Shown in pieces: positions 1-5,032 of a stretch of DNA of 5,032 bases. The position numbers and the translations under genes were made by a program. Position 1 is the first letter of the stretch, and each line of letters starts with the position of its first letter. The DNA lies in contig CBDVEQ010000193.1 in the NCBI GenBank assembly GCA_965373045.1, forward strand, positions 1-5,032. Direction: 5' to 3'. The DNA is from DAOVDI01 sp965373045. GTDB lineage: Bacteria > Acidobacteriota > Aminicenantia > Aminicenantales > Aminicenantaceae. The notes under the pieces were generated by a model that was given only the letters and a program-made list of their open reading frames with translations, made no database searches and was not told the origin of the DNA.

Positions 1-57
1 ATGCGTGCACCCTCCTCGCGATCCTCAGGAAGCTCACGTCGCACCAAGAAAAAATAA
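1..57 (+). CDS. Possible 3' end of a gene entering from the left edge (basic Ser/Arg/Lys tail)
   Basis: Frame 1 is open from the first base to a TAA at 55-57 and reads MRAPSSRSSGSSRRTKKK; the Met at base 1 need not be the true start. A short, disordered, strongly basic C-terminus like this is common on nucleic-acid-binding proteins, but no domain is visible and no function can be assigned. If real, the gene converges on the leftward penicillin-binding protein gene, with 31 bases between the two stop codons and no clear terminator hairpin in the gap. The competing reading is a leftward frame open from an ATG at 74-76 to the edge; it has no Shine-Dalgarno sequence and a less protein-like composition. 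Eighteen codons are too few to be confident. Confidence 0.3.
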   Translation: MRAPSSRSSGSSRRTKKK

Positions 58-88
58 AGACATCGACAATTTTCATGAATAATTCAGG

Positions 89-2554
89 TTATTTTTTAAC
101 CAAGCTTCTGTAATAGTCATATGTCATCATGTGATCTTCATACGTGCAGTGCCTTGAAGGTTTGGTCATGGTGGGCAGAAATACCTCCCGGATTATATAC
201 TGGGACAGGCAGATAAAGGGATTGAATAAAAGTCCTGTTCTCCGGTCGATCTCAACAAACTCCAGATGGGGAGGGATCTCAAATTCCTCAGGCTTATACT
301 CTTCTCCGGCTTCTTCAGCCGTTTTCTTTTCTTCTTCAATGATCTGAGAAAAAAAACTCTGCCACACCGGAAGCGCAGCCACCATTCCAGACTGACGGTC
401 CCCTATTTTTCGCCTTCCTTTTTCATGGCCGATCCAGACGCCGGCACATAACTTGGGTGAAAATCCCATAAACCAGGCATCGGCAAAATCATCCGTCGTG
501 CCTGTCTTCCCGCAAAGGTTTTTCTCCAGCACAGCAACAGGCCATGCTGTACCTCTCTGCACAACACCGCGTAGAAAAGTTGTCATGATATAGGCAAGTT
601 GAGGGGAAATGACCTCGTAGGATTCGATCTCTCTTTCTTCCAAGATATTGCCGTCCCTGTCCTCAACTCGAGTTATTAGATAGGGAGTGATCCGGACCCC
701 TTTATTGGGGAAAGTAGAAAACGCGGATACCAGCTCGATCATTCGAATCTCAAAAGCGCCCAGAGCAAGGGAAAGATAAGGATAAACGAGAGATGTAATT
801 CCAAACTTTTTCACATAATCAACACCAACCTGAGGAGAGATCGCATCAAGCACTCGAACAGACACGATATTCCTCGATTCTTCCAACGCCTGCCGGAGTG
901 TTACAGCCCCTTTGTATTTCTCGTCATAATTAGGAGGTGAATAGATCGTACCCGACCACTTGTCCTGAAATTCCATGGGTTCATCAATAAATATGCTTGT
1001 GGGCGAATACCCGTTTTCAAGGGCAGCCGTGTAGAGAAGGGGTTTGATAACTGAGCCGGACTGCCTCAGAGCCTGGGTGGCCTGATTAAACTTGAGTCTT
1101 TTAAAAGAATAACCTCCGATCATGGCCTTGATCTGGCCGGTCTGCGGCTCAATGGCCAGAAAAGCTCCTTCTAATTCAGGCTCCTGATCGAGTGAGATCT
1201 GAAGCTCTTTTTTCTCCTCATCGATCTTATCGACCCGGACATGGATGATGTCCCCTTTTTTGATCAGAGTTTTCAGATTGTTTGATTTGGTCCAGGCGAT
1301 CTTTTCATTGGTCAAAATACCTGTATAATCACGCACTTTAACGCTGGCTTTTCTCCTCTCCACTTCCAGGACGATGGCTTCGACAATATCTCCATTTTCT
1401 ACAGATAGTTTTAACCAACTGTCCAGCAGAATCCGGTCGGGATTATTTTTGTCTTTCAGAGGTTTCAGGATCTGCTCCCACTCCTCTATCTCCATGTCCA
1501 CAAGATTGGGTTTATCCTTTCGCCATCCCTGTCTTTTGTCCAGAATATGCAGCTGGGTTCGGAGCGCTTTTTCCGAATAATGTTGATAATCTCTGTTCAG
1601 TGTAGTGTAGACTTTCAGTCCATCCCGGTACAATGAATCAGAACCGTAATTTTCTATAAGATATTTTCTGACCTCTTCAATAAAATAGGCTGCAAAATCA
1701 GATTTAAAGGCATTTCTTGGGAGCACGGAAATAGGCTCTTTCTGGGCCGATTTACTTACATCTTTGCTGATGTATCTTTCTTCGTACATCCTGTTGAGCA
1801 CATGATTTCGGCGCTTCAGCATAAGCTTTGGATTATTGTAAGGAGAATAAATACTTGGACCGCGGAATATCCCTGCAATCAGTGCGGCTTCCACCAGGTT
1901 GACTTCAGTAACACTTTTTCCGAAATATTTCTGCGAAACCGCCTCCACTCCATACAAACCATGACCCAGATAAAACTGATTACAATACAGAGTAAGTATC
2001 TGTTCTTTATTGTACCGTTTCTCTATCTTAAGGGAGAGAATGATTTCTTTTAGCTTACGCCTCATACTCGGCGCTCTTGACATCTTCAGAACATCCCTTA
2101 CCAACTGTTGTGTGATGGTACTCCCACCATGCGGCCTGACTTTTCCCAAATTCTTTATATTCTCCAGGGCGGCCCGGAAAATCCCTAGGAAATCAATGCC
2201 GCTGTGTTTAAAAAACCGCGGGTCTTCTGTAGCAAGGATAGCCTGCTTTAGGATCTCTGGAATGTCTTCATAAGCGATCTCAACTCTTTTCTGTTCGGCA
2301 AACTCTCCAATAACCTCCTCGTTATCCGCATAGATGTAAGTTATGACCCCAGGCTTAAACTCTTCAATATCAGAGACCGGAGGAAGGTTCTGAAGAAGTG
2401 CTTTATAAACACCGATGGCAGTACCCAAACCCATAAGGCCGATAACGATCAGTACAATCACAACCGTCTGCCAGAACTTCCGTTTTTTGAACCAGAGCCA
2501 AAATTTCTTGAGGAGGTTTTCTCCGTCAGAGAGGAAGATCTTTACACTTTTCAC
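89..2554 (-). CDS. mrcA: Penicillin-binding protein 1A family: bifunctional peptidoglycan glycosyltransferase/transpeptidase
   Basis: This class A PBP polymerises lipid II into glycan strands and cross-links the stem peptides; it is anchored in the inner membrane with its catalytic domains in the periplasm. The 821 aa begin with a basic cytoplasmic stretch and one membrane segment (about 29-50). The GT51 glycosyltransferase follows: EDPRFFKHSG with catalytic Glu110, GGSTITQQ at 143-150, and RRKLKE with the second acidic residue Glu170. An OB-like insert lies at about 385-456, typical of Gram-negative PBP1A. The transpeptidase has SVIK (nucleophile Ser501, Lys504), SRN (560-562) and KTGT (683-686). 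All catalytic motifs are intact, so the enzyme should be active. Length is normal for the family. The start is GTG at 2552-2554 with no recognisable Shine-Dalgarno sequence; an in-frame TGA lies 18 bases upstream. The tmk gene lies 321 bases upstream on the same strand. The symbol reflects family membership; orthology to the E. coli gene is not proven. Confidence 0.95.
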   Translation of the reverse strand: MKSVKIFLSDGENLLKKFWLWFKKRKFWQTVVIVLIVIGLMGLGTAIGVYKALLQNLPPVSDIEEFKPGVITYIYADNEEVIGEFAEQKRVEIAYEDIPEILKQAILATEDPRFFKHSGIDFLGIFRAALENIKNLGKVRPHGGSTITQQLVRDVLKMSRAPSMRRKLKEIILSLKIEKRYNKEQILTLYCNQFYLGHGLYGVEAVSQKYFGKSVTEVNLVEAALIAGIFRGPSIYSPYNNPKLMLKRRNHVLNRMYEERYISKDVSKSAQKEPISVLPRNAFKSDFAAYFIEEVRKYLIENYGSDSLYRDGLKVYTTLNRDYQHYSEKALRTQLHILDKRQGWRKDKPNLVDMEIEEWEQILKPLKDKNNPDRILLDSWLKLSVENGDIVEAIVLEVERRKASVKVRDYTGILTNEKIAWTKSNNLKTLIKKGDIIHVRVDKIDEEKKELQISLDQEPELEGAFLAIEPQTGQIKAMIGGYSFKRLKFNQATQALRQSGSVIKPLLYTAALENGYSPTSIFIDEPMEFQDKWSGTIYSPPNYDEKYKGAVTLRQALEESRNIVSVRVLDAISPQVGVDYVKKFGITSLVYPYLSLALGAFEIRMIELVSAFSTFPNKGVRITPYLITRVEDRDGNILEEREIESYEVISPQLAYIMTTFLRGVVQRGTAWPVAVLEKNLCGKTGTTDDFADAWFMGFSPKLCAGVWIGHEKGRRKIGDRQSGMVAALPVWQSFFSQIIEEEKKTAEEAGEEYKPEEFEIPPHLEFVEIDRRTGLLFNPFICLSQYIIREVFLPTMTKPSRHCTYEDHMMTYDYYRSLVKK

Positions 2555-2596
2555 AAGAGCAGAATAGCAGATTCAGCCTGTAATTTCCAGGGAAAA

Positions 2597-2650
2597 GCAG
2601 TCTATCGAAGTCCATAGAAGTCCATTGAAGTCGTAGAAGTCAAAGAAGTC
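2597..2650. repeat. Short tandem repeat, GAAGTC core every 9-10 bases
   Basis: GAAGTC occurs exactly at 2607, 2617, 2627, 2636 and 2645, preceded by a one-mismatch copy (GCAGTC) at 2597. Spacing is 10, 10, 10, 9 and 9 bases, with variable 3-4 base joints such as CATA, CATT, GTA and AAA. The run begins about 40 bases upstream of the GTG start of the PBP1A gene and would lie in its mRNA leader if transcription begins further upstream. It is too short-spaced to be CRISPR. Slippage or recombination could have produced it; no binding protein can be named. Confidence 0.8.
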
Positions 2651-2662
2651 TATAATAGTTTA

Positions 2663-2745
2663 TTGGGTTCTTTGGGTTCGTTGTGTTCGTTGAGTTATTT
2701 TAATTGGATTTAACTCAATAAACCCAATAAGCTCAATGAACTCAA
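2663..2745. repeat. Facing arrays of a 9-base unit forming a 35-base imperfect inverted repeat
   Basis: The left arm (2663-2697) is four 9-base-spaced units with cores GGGTTC, GGGTTC, GTGTTC and GAGTTA. The right arm (2711-2745) is four units in the opposite sense: AACTCAAT, AACCCAAT, AGCTCAAT and AACTCAA. The arms are separated by a 13-base AT-rich spacer (2698-2710). Aligning the left arm with the reverse complement of the right gives 26 of 35 identities, with the innermost 8 bases perfect (TTGAGTTA/TAACTCAA). Counting G.U pairs, a plus-strand RNA could pair 31 of 35 positions and a minus-strand RNA 28 of 35. The structure lies between tmk and the PBP1A gene, on the path of any read-through transcript. 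Whether it is a functional hairpin or a recombination product is not decidable from one copy. Confidence 0.8.
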
Positions 2746-2782
2746 AGAGCTGGATTCCCGTTTGCACGGGAATGACGATGTG
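2744..2782. repeat. REP-like intergenic palindrome, copy A (ATTCCCGT/ACGGGAAT hairpin)
   Basis: A perfect 8-base stem, ATTCCCGT (2754-2761) and ACGGGAAT (2766-2773), encloses the 4-base loop TTGC. It is flanked by AAAGAGCTGG on the left and GACGATG on the right. The flanks are shared with copy B immediately to the right, so this is a defined repeat unit. Palindromes of the form ATTCCCG-loop-CGGGAAT are widespread dispersed intergenic elements in many Gram-negative genomes. On the minus strand no U-run directly follows the stem, so it is not a textbook intrinsic terminator, though it could slow polymerase or protect the 3' end of a tmk transcript. Confidence 0.8.
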
Positions 2783-2783
2783 A

Positions 2784-2845
2784 AAAGAACTGGATTCCTG
2801 CTGGAGTCTATCCCGTACTTGATACAGGGCAGGAATGACGATGGG
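2784..2845. repeat. REP-like intergenic palindrome, copy B (longer, nested hairpin)
   Basis: The outer stem is ATTCCTGC (2794-2801) with GCAGGAAT (2829-2836), a perfect 8 bases. The 27-base interior can form a second hairpin: CCCGTA (2812-2817) against TACAGGG (2823-2829) with one bulged base, or alternatively TATC/GATA at 2809-2812 and 2821-2824. The first alternative shares G2829 with the outer stem. The flanks AAAGAACTGG and GACGATGGG match those of copy A, in the same orientation. The C-to-T change in the left arm relative to copy A is matched by G-to-A in the right arm, so the stem is kept by compensating differences. The element ends 30 bases before the tmk stop codon. Confidence 0.75.
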
Positions 2846-2875
2846 AAAATGAATCAATATAAAAATTAAATGACT

Positions 2876-3511
2876 TTAGGCTAAGCTGCTTTGGCCCTTT
2901 CTCGCCTTTTGTTGAAGGTAGGCAAAAGCGGTTTTTTCGATCTGGGCAGCTATCTTTTCGATGGGCTGAGAGGCGTTTATATGAATGAACGACTCACCCT
3001 GGAAACTTCTAAATATTTTTCTCACTTCTGCAAGATAGTTCTCCCGCTCAAAAAGCAGATCTTTGCTCCCACGATTGTCTACCCGCTTGAGACCACTGTC
3101 CGGAGCAATATCCATGATAAAAACCAGGTCCGGTTTAACGGCAAAAGCTTCGTTCTCCATGCGGATGCGCGCCGTATCTATTCCCTTGGCACCCTGATAA
3201 GCGATAGTAGAAAAGTAGTAGCGGTCCAAAACCACCACCTTTTTTTCCTGCAGGGCCGGTTTTAAATTTTTCTCCACGTTCTCTCTCCGGTCTGCAATAA
3301 AGAGTTCCAACTCCTGTTCCGGGGTCACAGAATCCGGAGACTTTGCTTTTTTTTTGATCTCCCTGCCCCAGCGGCTGTCAGAGGGCTCCCTTAAGCAGAC
3401 GGCATCATATCCTTGTGTTACGAGCTTATCCAGCAACATTCGGGCCTGGGTAGTCTTCCCTGTTCCATCAATACCTTCAAGGACAAAAAGAACACCTCGT
3501 GTTAATTCCAT
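2876..3511 (-). CDS. tmk: Thymidylate kinase (dTMP kinase)
   Basis: This cytoplasmic enzyme phosphorylates dTMP to dTDP with ATP, an essential step to dTTP in both de novo and salvage pathways. From the chosen start the protein is 211 aa, the usual size. Visible motifs are the P-loop GIDGTGKT (13-20), the REP segment at 41-43, FIADRREN (71-78) at the nucleotide-binding helix, and the DRYYFSTIAYQG stretch (96-107) containing the DRY signature. An Arg-containing lid region lies at about 143-156. REP is followed by SDSRWG instead of the GGT seen in E. coli-type enzymes; this variant looks familiar from other bacterial dTMP kinases and is not a defect. The frame stays open to an ATG at 3577, but the ATG at 3509-3511 is preferred. 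It has GATGAGG eight bases upstream, it starts just before the conserved beta strand, and the extra 22 residues resemble no part of the family. Confidence 0.95.
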   Translation of the reverse strand: MELTRGVLFVLEGIDGTGKTTQARMLLDKLVTQGYDAVCLREPSDSRWGREIKKKAKSPDSVTPEQELELFIADRRENVEKNLKPALQEKKVVVLDRYYFSTIAYQGAKGIDTARIRMENEAFAVKPDLVFIMDIAPDSGLKRVDNRGSKDLLFERENYLAEVRKIFRSFQGESFIHINASQPIEKIAAQIEKTAFAYLQQKARKGQSSLA

Positions 3512-3519
3512 TCGACTTG

Positions 3520-3526
3520 CCTCATC
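3520..3526 (-). promoter_or_regulatory. Ribosome binding site of tmk
   Basis: On the minus strand GATGAGG ends eight bases before the ATG at 3509-3511. GAGG is a good Shine-Dalgarno core at normal spacing, and it decides the start against the in-frame ATGs further upstream at 3541, 3547 and 3577. Confidence 0.7.
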
Positions 3527-3565
3527 TTCTCTATTATGCATAAACATTATGAACTGGCAACAAAG

Positions 3566-3585
3566 ATAAAAATGCAACTTTTTAT
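3566..3585. repeat. AT-only inverted repeat in the tmk/htrA intergenic region
   Basis: ATAAAAA (3566-3572) and TTTTTAT (3579-3585) are perfect inverted complements around the 6-base loop TGCAAC. With no GC pairs, RNA hairpin stability would be low. It may simply be an A-tract/T-tract region that bends DNA between two divergent promoters. It lies about 55 bases upstream of the tmk start and 115 bases upstream of the protease start. Confidence 0.5.
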
Positions 3586-3611
3586 TTGGAAAATTGTTTT
3601 TTACTTATATG

Positions 3612-3629
3612 GACCGGTCAACGGGTCAA
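3612..3629. promoter_or_regulatory. Candidate operator: GGTCAA direct repeat overlapping a GACCGGTC palindrome
   Basis: GGTCAA occurs at 3616-3621 and 3624-3629, eight bases apart. The first copy overlaps the perfect palindrome GACCGGTC (3612-3619). This is the only GC-rich patch in an otherwise AT-rich divergent intergenic region, which is why it stands out. On the minus strand the repeats read TTGACC, which could serve as a -35 element for tmk: the copy at 3616-3621 has AACAAT after a 17-base spacer, a weak -10. Function is inferred from position and repetition only; no regulator family can be named. Confidence 0.3.
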
Positions 3630-3642
3630 AGACATTCATACA

Positions 3643-3671
3643 TTGAATTTATATGGCAATCATGTTATTTT
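3643..3671 (+). promoter_or_regulatory. Candidate sigma-70-type promoter of the HtrA protease gene
   Basis: TTGAAT (3643-3648) and TATTTT (3666-3671) are separated by 17 bases, and TG at 3663-3664 gives an extended -10 (TGTTATTTT). Each hexamer matches four of six consensus positions. This would start transcription roughly 20 bases before the start codon, leaving a short leader that just contains the ribosome binding site. Because the region is AT-rich, chance matches are expected, so this is only the best visible candidate. No convincing sigma-E-like or heat-shock promoter was seen. Confidence 0.35.
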
Positions 3672-3684
3672 AGAGTTTAGTTAT

Positions 3685-3691
3685 AAGGAGG
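3685..3691 (+). promoter_or_regulatory. Strong ribosome binding site of the HtrA protease gene
   Basis: AAGGAGG is a near-perfect anti-Shine-Dalgarno match, eight bases before the ATG at 3700-3702. It fixes the start of the protease and suggests efficient translation, in contrast to the PBP1A gene, which has no visible site. Confidence 0.88.
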
Positions 3692-3699
3692 ATTTTTAG

Positions 3700-5032
3700 A
3701 TGAAAAAGACACTGCTGATAGCAAGCATAAGCTTTATTCTCGGCCTTATTATAGCCGGGATGATTCTTATACATCCGCCGGAAAAGAACACCGTGGAATT
3801 ATTTCCATTCCAGGAGTCATTCTCTTCTTCCTCCTCTCCTAATCTTTTTGCTTCACCGGCGCCGCAGGCACGATTCAATCTGGATTTTGCTTCCATTGTT
3901 GAAAATCTGGGCCCTGCGGTGGTCAAGATCAAAGCAGAAAAAATCGAGAAACGTAGGATCAGCAGTTTTTTTAATGACTCTCCCATGGATGATTTCTGGC
4001 GGCGATTTTTTGGAGACCCCAAAGACCAGGAACGGGAACAGCGTTCTACTGCCCAGGGGACAGGATTTTTCATCAGCCCGGACGGGTATATTTTGACCAA
4101 TAATCACATCGTTGAAAACGCCGTTGAAATCAAAATTTTTATGCACAATAGTGATGAATTCGATGCTGATATCATCGGCACTGATGATAAAACAGATCTG
4201 GCTCTCTTGAAAGTGAAAGCAAAAGACCTTCCTTTTGCCAAACTGGGAGATTCCGACAAGCTGCGTGTGGGTGAATGGGTCATGGCCATTGGCAATCCTT
4301 GGGGACTGGACCATTCTGTGACCGCAGGAATTGTCAGCGCCAAGGGAAGACAACTGGATATCCGAGGAGGAAACACCTACCAGGACTACATCCAGACCGA
4401 TGCAGCCATCAACCGCGGGAACAGCGGGGGCCCTCTGGTCAACATGGCAGGGGAAGTGGTCGGAATCAACAGCATCATCTATTCTTCCACGGGGGGAAAC
4501 ATCGGCATCGGTTTTGCCATCTCTTCGAATCTGGCAAAGACTATCGTAACTCATCTCAAAAAACACGGTCGTGTCATCCGGGGACAGATTGGCATCGTTG
4601 GGATCTATCCCATCACATCGGATTTGAAAAATAATCTCGGTTTATCGACAAAACAAGGCGCTTTGGTAGGCAATGTTGTCCGGGGAAAACCAGCGGAAAA
4701 AGGCGGACTCAAGAGGTATGACGTTATCACAAAACTCGACAGCAAACAAATCAAAGATCCGGTCGACCTCCGCTTCCGTATTGCAGACACAGAACCCGGA
4801 ACCACAGTTGAATTCACTGTTCTGAGAAGAGGAAAAAACAAAAAGCTGGAAGAAAAATTACTCAAGATCAAAGTTGAAGAGATGGATTCAGAGGAAGTAG
4901 TTGAAAGGGGAATCCCCTCCGGAAAAGACCTGGGTTTTTCCGTTGATGTTTTAATCCCCCGAATCGCCCGCCGTCTTGGAGCCCGGATCCAGGAAGGGCT
5001 GATCGTTACCGAAGTCCGTCGCTACAGCGAAG
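3700..5032 (+). CDS. degP: DegP/HtrA (Do) family periplasmic serine protease, 3' end cut by window
   Basis: This envelope quality-control protease/chaperone degrades or holds misfolded periplasmic proteins. The 444 visible residues begin MKKTLLIAS, with a hydrophobic segment at about 4-24 and no obvious signal-peptidase site or lipobox, so it could be a membrane anchor or a signal peptide. A Ser/Pro-rich linker (about 40-57) follows. The trypsin-like domain includes a FWRRFFGD loop (about 99-106) typical of the LA region and a complete triad: His136 in TNNHIV, Asp166 in TDLALL and Ser242 in GNSGGP. The first PDZ domain (about 294-390) has RGQIGI in place of the common RGWLGV. A second PDZ begins near 409 (KDLGFSVDVL) and runs off the edge. 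Two-PDZ family members usually end near 470-500 aa, so perhaps 30-60 residues are missing. The gene is divergent from tmk. The exact subtype (DegP, DegQ or a paralogue) cannot be settled here. Confidence 0.95.
   Translation, partial: MKKTLLIASISFILGLIIAGMILIHPPEKNTVELFPFQESFSSSSSPNLFASPAPQARFNLDFASIVENLGPAVVKIKAEKIEKRRISSFFNDSPMDDFWRRFFGDPKDQEREQRSTAQGTGFFISPDGYILTNNHIVENAVEIKIFMHNSDEFDADIIGTDDKTDLALLKVKAKDLPFAKLGDSDKLRVGEWVMAIGNPWGLDHSVTAGIVSAKGRQLDIRGGNTYQDYIQTDAAINRGNSGGPLVNMAGEVVGINSIIYSSTGGNIGIGFAISSNLAKTIVTHLKKHGRVIRGQIGIVGIYPITSDLKNNLGLSTKQGALVGNVVRGKPAEKGGLKRYDVITKLDSKQIKDPVDLRFRIADTEPGTTVEFTVLRRGKNKKLEEKLLKIKVEEMDSEEVVERGIPSGKDLGFSVDVLIPRIARRLGARIQEGLIVTEVRRYSE

Noticed and set aside
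1..76. Leftward open frame from an ATG at 74-76 to the window edge
   Set aside because: There is no Shine-Dalgarno sequence upstream and the 25 visible residues show no motif. The rightward frame with a basic tail is the more plausible reading, though neither is secure.
87..101. Terminator hairpin GGTTA/TAACC at the end of the PBP1A gene
   Set aside because: The stem is only 5 bases, mostly A/T, overlaps the stop codon and is not followed by a U-run on the minus strand.
2597..2745. CRISPR array
   Set aside because: The repeat units are only 9-10 bases with no unique spacers of 30 or so bases, and no cas genes are nearby.
2660..2857. Leftward 65-codon open frame across the repeat region
   Set aside because: It is made of the repeats themselves (its end reads TQRTQRTQ from the 9-base units and its middle from the two palindromes). 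It has no ribosome binding site and no protein-like composition.
3512..3577. Longer tmk start giving 22 more residues
   Set aside because: The added residues fit no part of the thymidylate kinase fold, and the ATG at 3509-3511 has a well-spaced GAGG site and gives the normal family length.
3654..3669. Sigma-54 promoter (TGGCAA then TTAT) upstream of the protease
   Set aside because: The -24 half resembles the consensus but the essential GC of the -12 element is missing.
3696..4100. Leftward 134-codon open frame over the protease start
   Set aside because: It lies antisense to the signal/anchor, linker and start of the protease domain and shows no motif.
3853..4566. Leftward 237-codon open frame opposite the protease gene
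   Set aside because: The plus strand here encodes the catalytic core of an HtrA protease with all triad motifs in frame. The opposite frame is a shadow with no recognisable domain.

Overview
The window looks like ordinary housekeeping chromosome from a Gram-negative bacterium. It holds a class A penicillin-binding protein with an OB-like insert, a bacterial thymidylate kinase and an envelope HtrA/DegP-type protease. The style of these proteins and the REP-like intergenic palindromes are compatible with the deltaproteobacterial (Desulfobacterota) radiation. That placement is an impression from sequence style; no marker gene is present to prove it.

Layout. Positions 1-57 may hold the last codons of a rightward gene entering from the left edge, ending in a basic Ser/Arg/Lys tail. 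Positions 89-2554 (minus) encode a complete bifunctional peptidoglycan synthase of the PBP1A family (821 aa). Positions 2555-2875 are a gene-free, repeat-packed gap. It contains a run of GAAGTC units spaced 9-10 bases, two facing arrays of a 9-base unit that form a long imperfect inverted repeat, and two ATTCC...GGAAT palindromes. Positions 2876-3511 (minus) encode thymidylate kinase (211 aa from the chosen start). Positions 3512-3699 are a divergent, AT-rich intergenic region with a strong ribosome binding site and a candidate promoter for the rightward gene. From 3700 to the right edge runs a Do/HtrA serine protease with an intact His-Asp-Ser triad, one full PDZ domain and the start of a second. 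It is cut by the window end after 444 residues.

How the genes relate. The PBP1A and HtrA products both act at or outside the inner membrane: one builds the peptidoglycan wall, the other degrades or refolds damaged envelope proteins. Thymidylate kinase is cytoplasmic and supplies dTDP for DNA synthesis. tmk and the PBP gene point the same way, but the 321-base repeat-filled gap makes tight co-transcription doubtful. The protease gene is transcribed divergently from tmk and has its own control region.

I found no previously undescribed gene system. The part most worth a second look is the intergenic repeat cluster at 2597-2845, especially the facing 9-base arrays.
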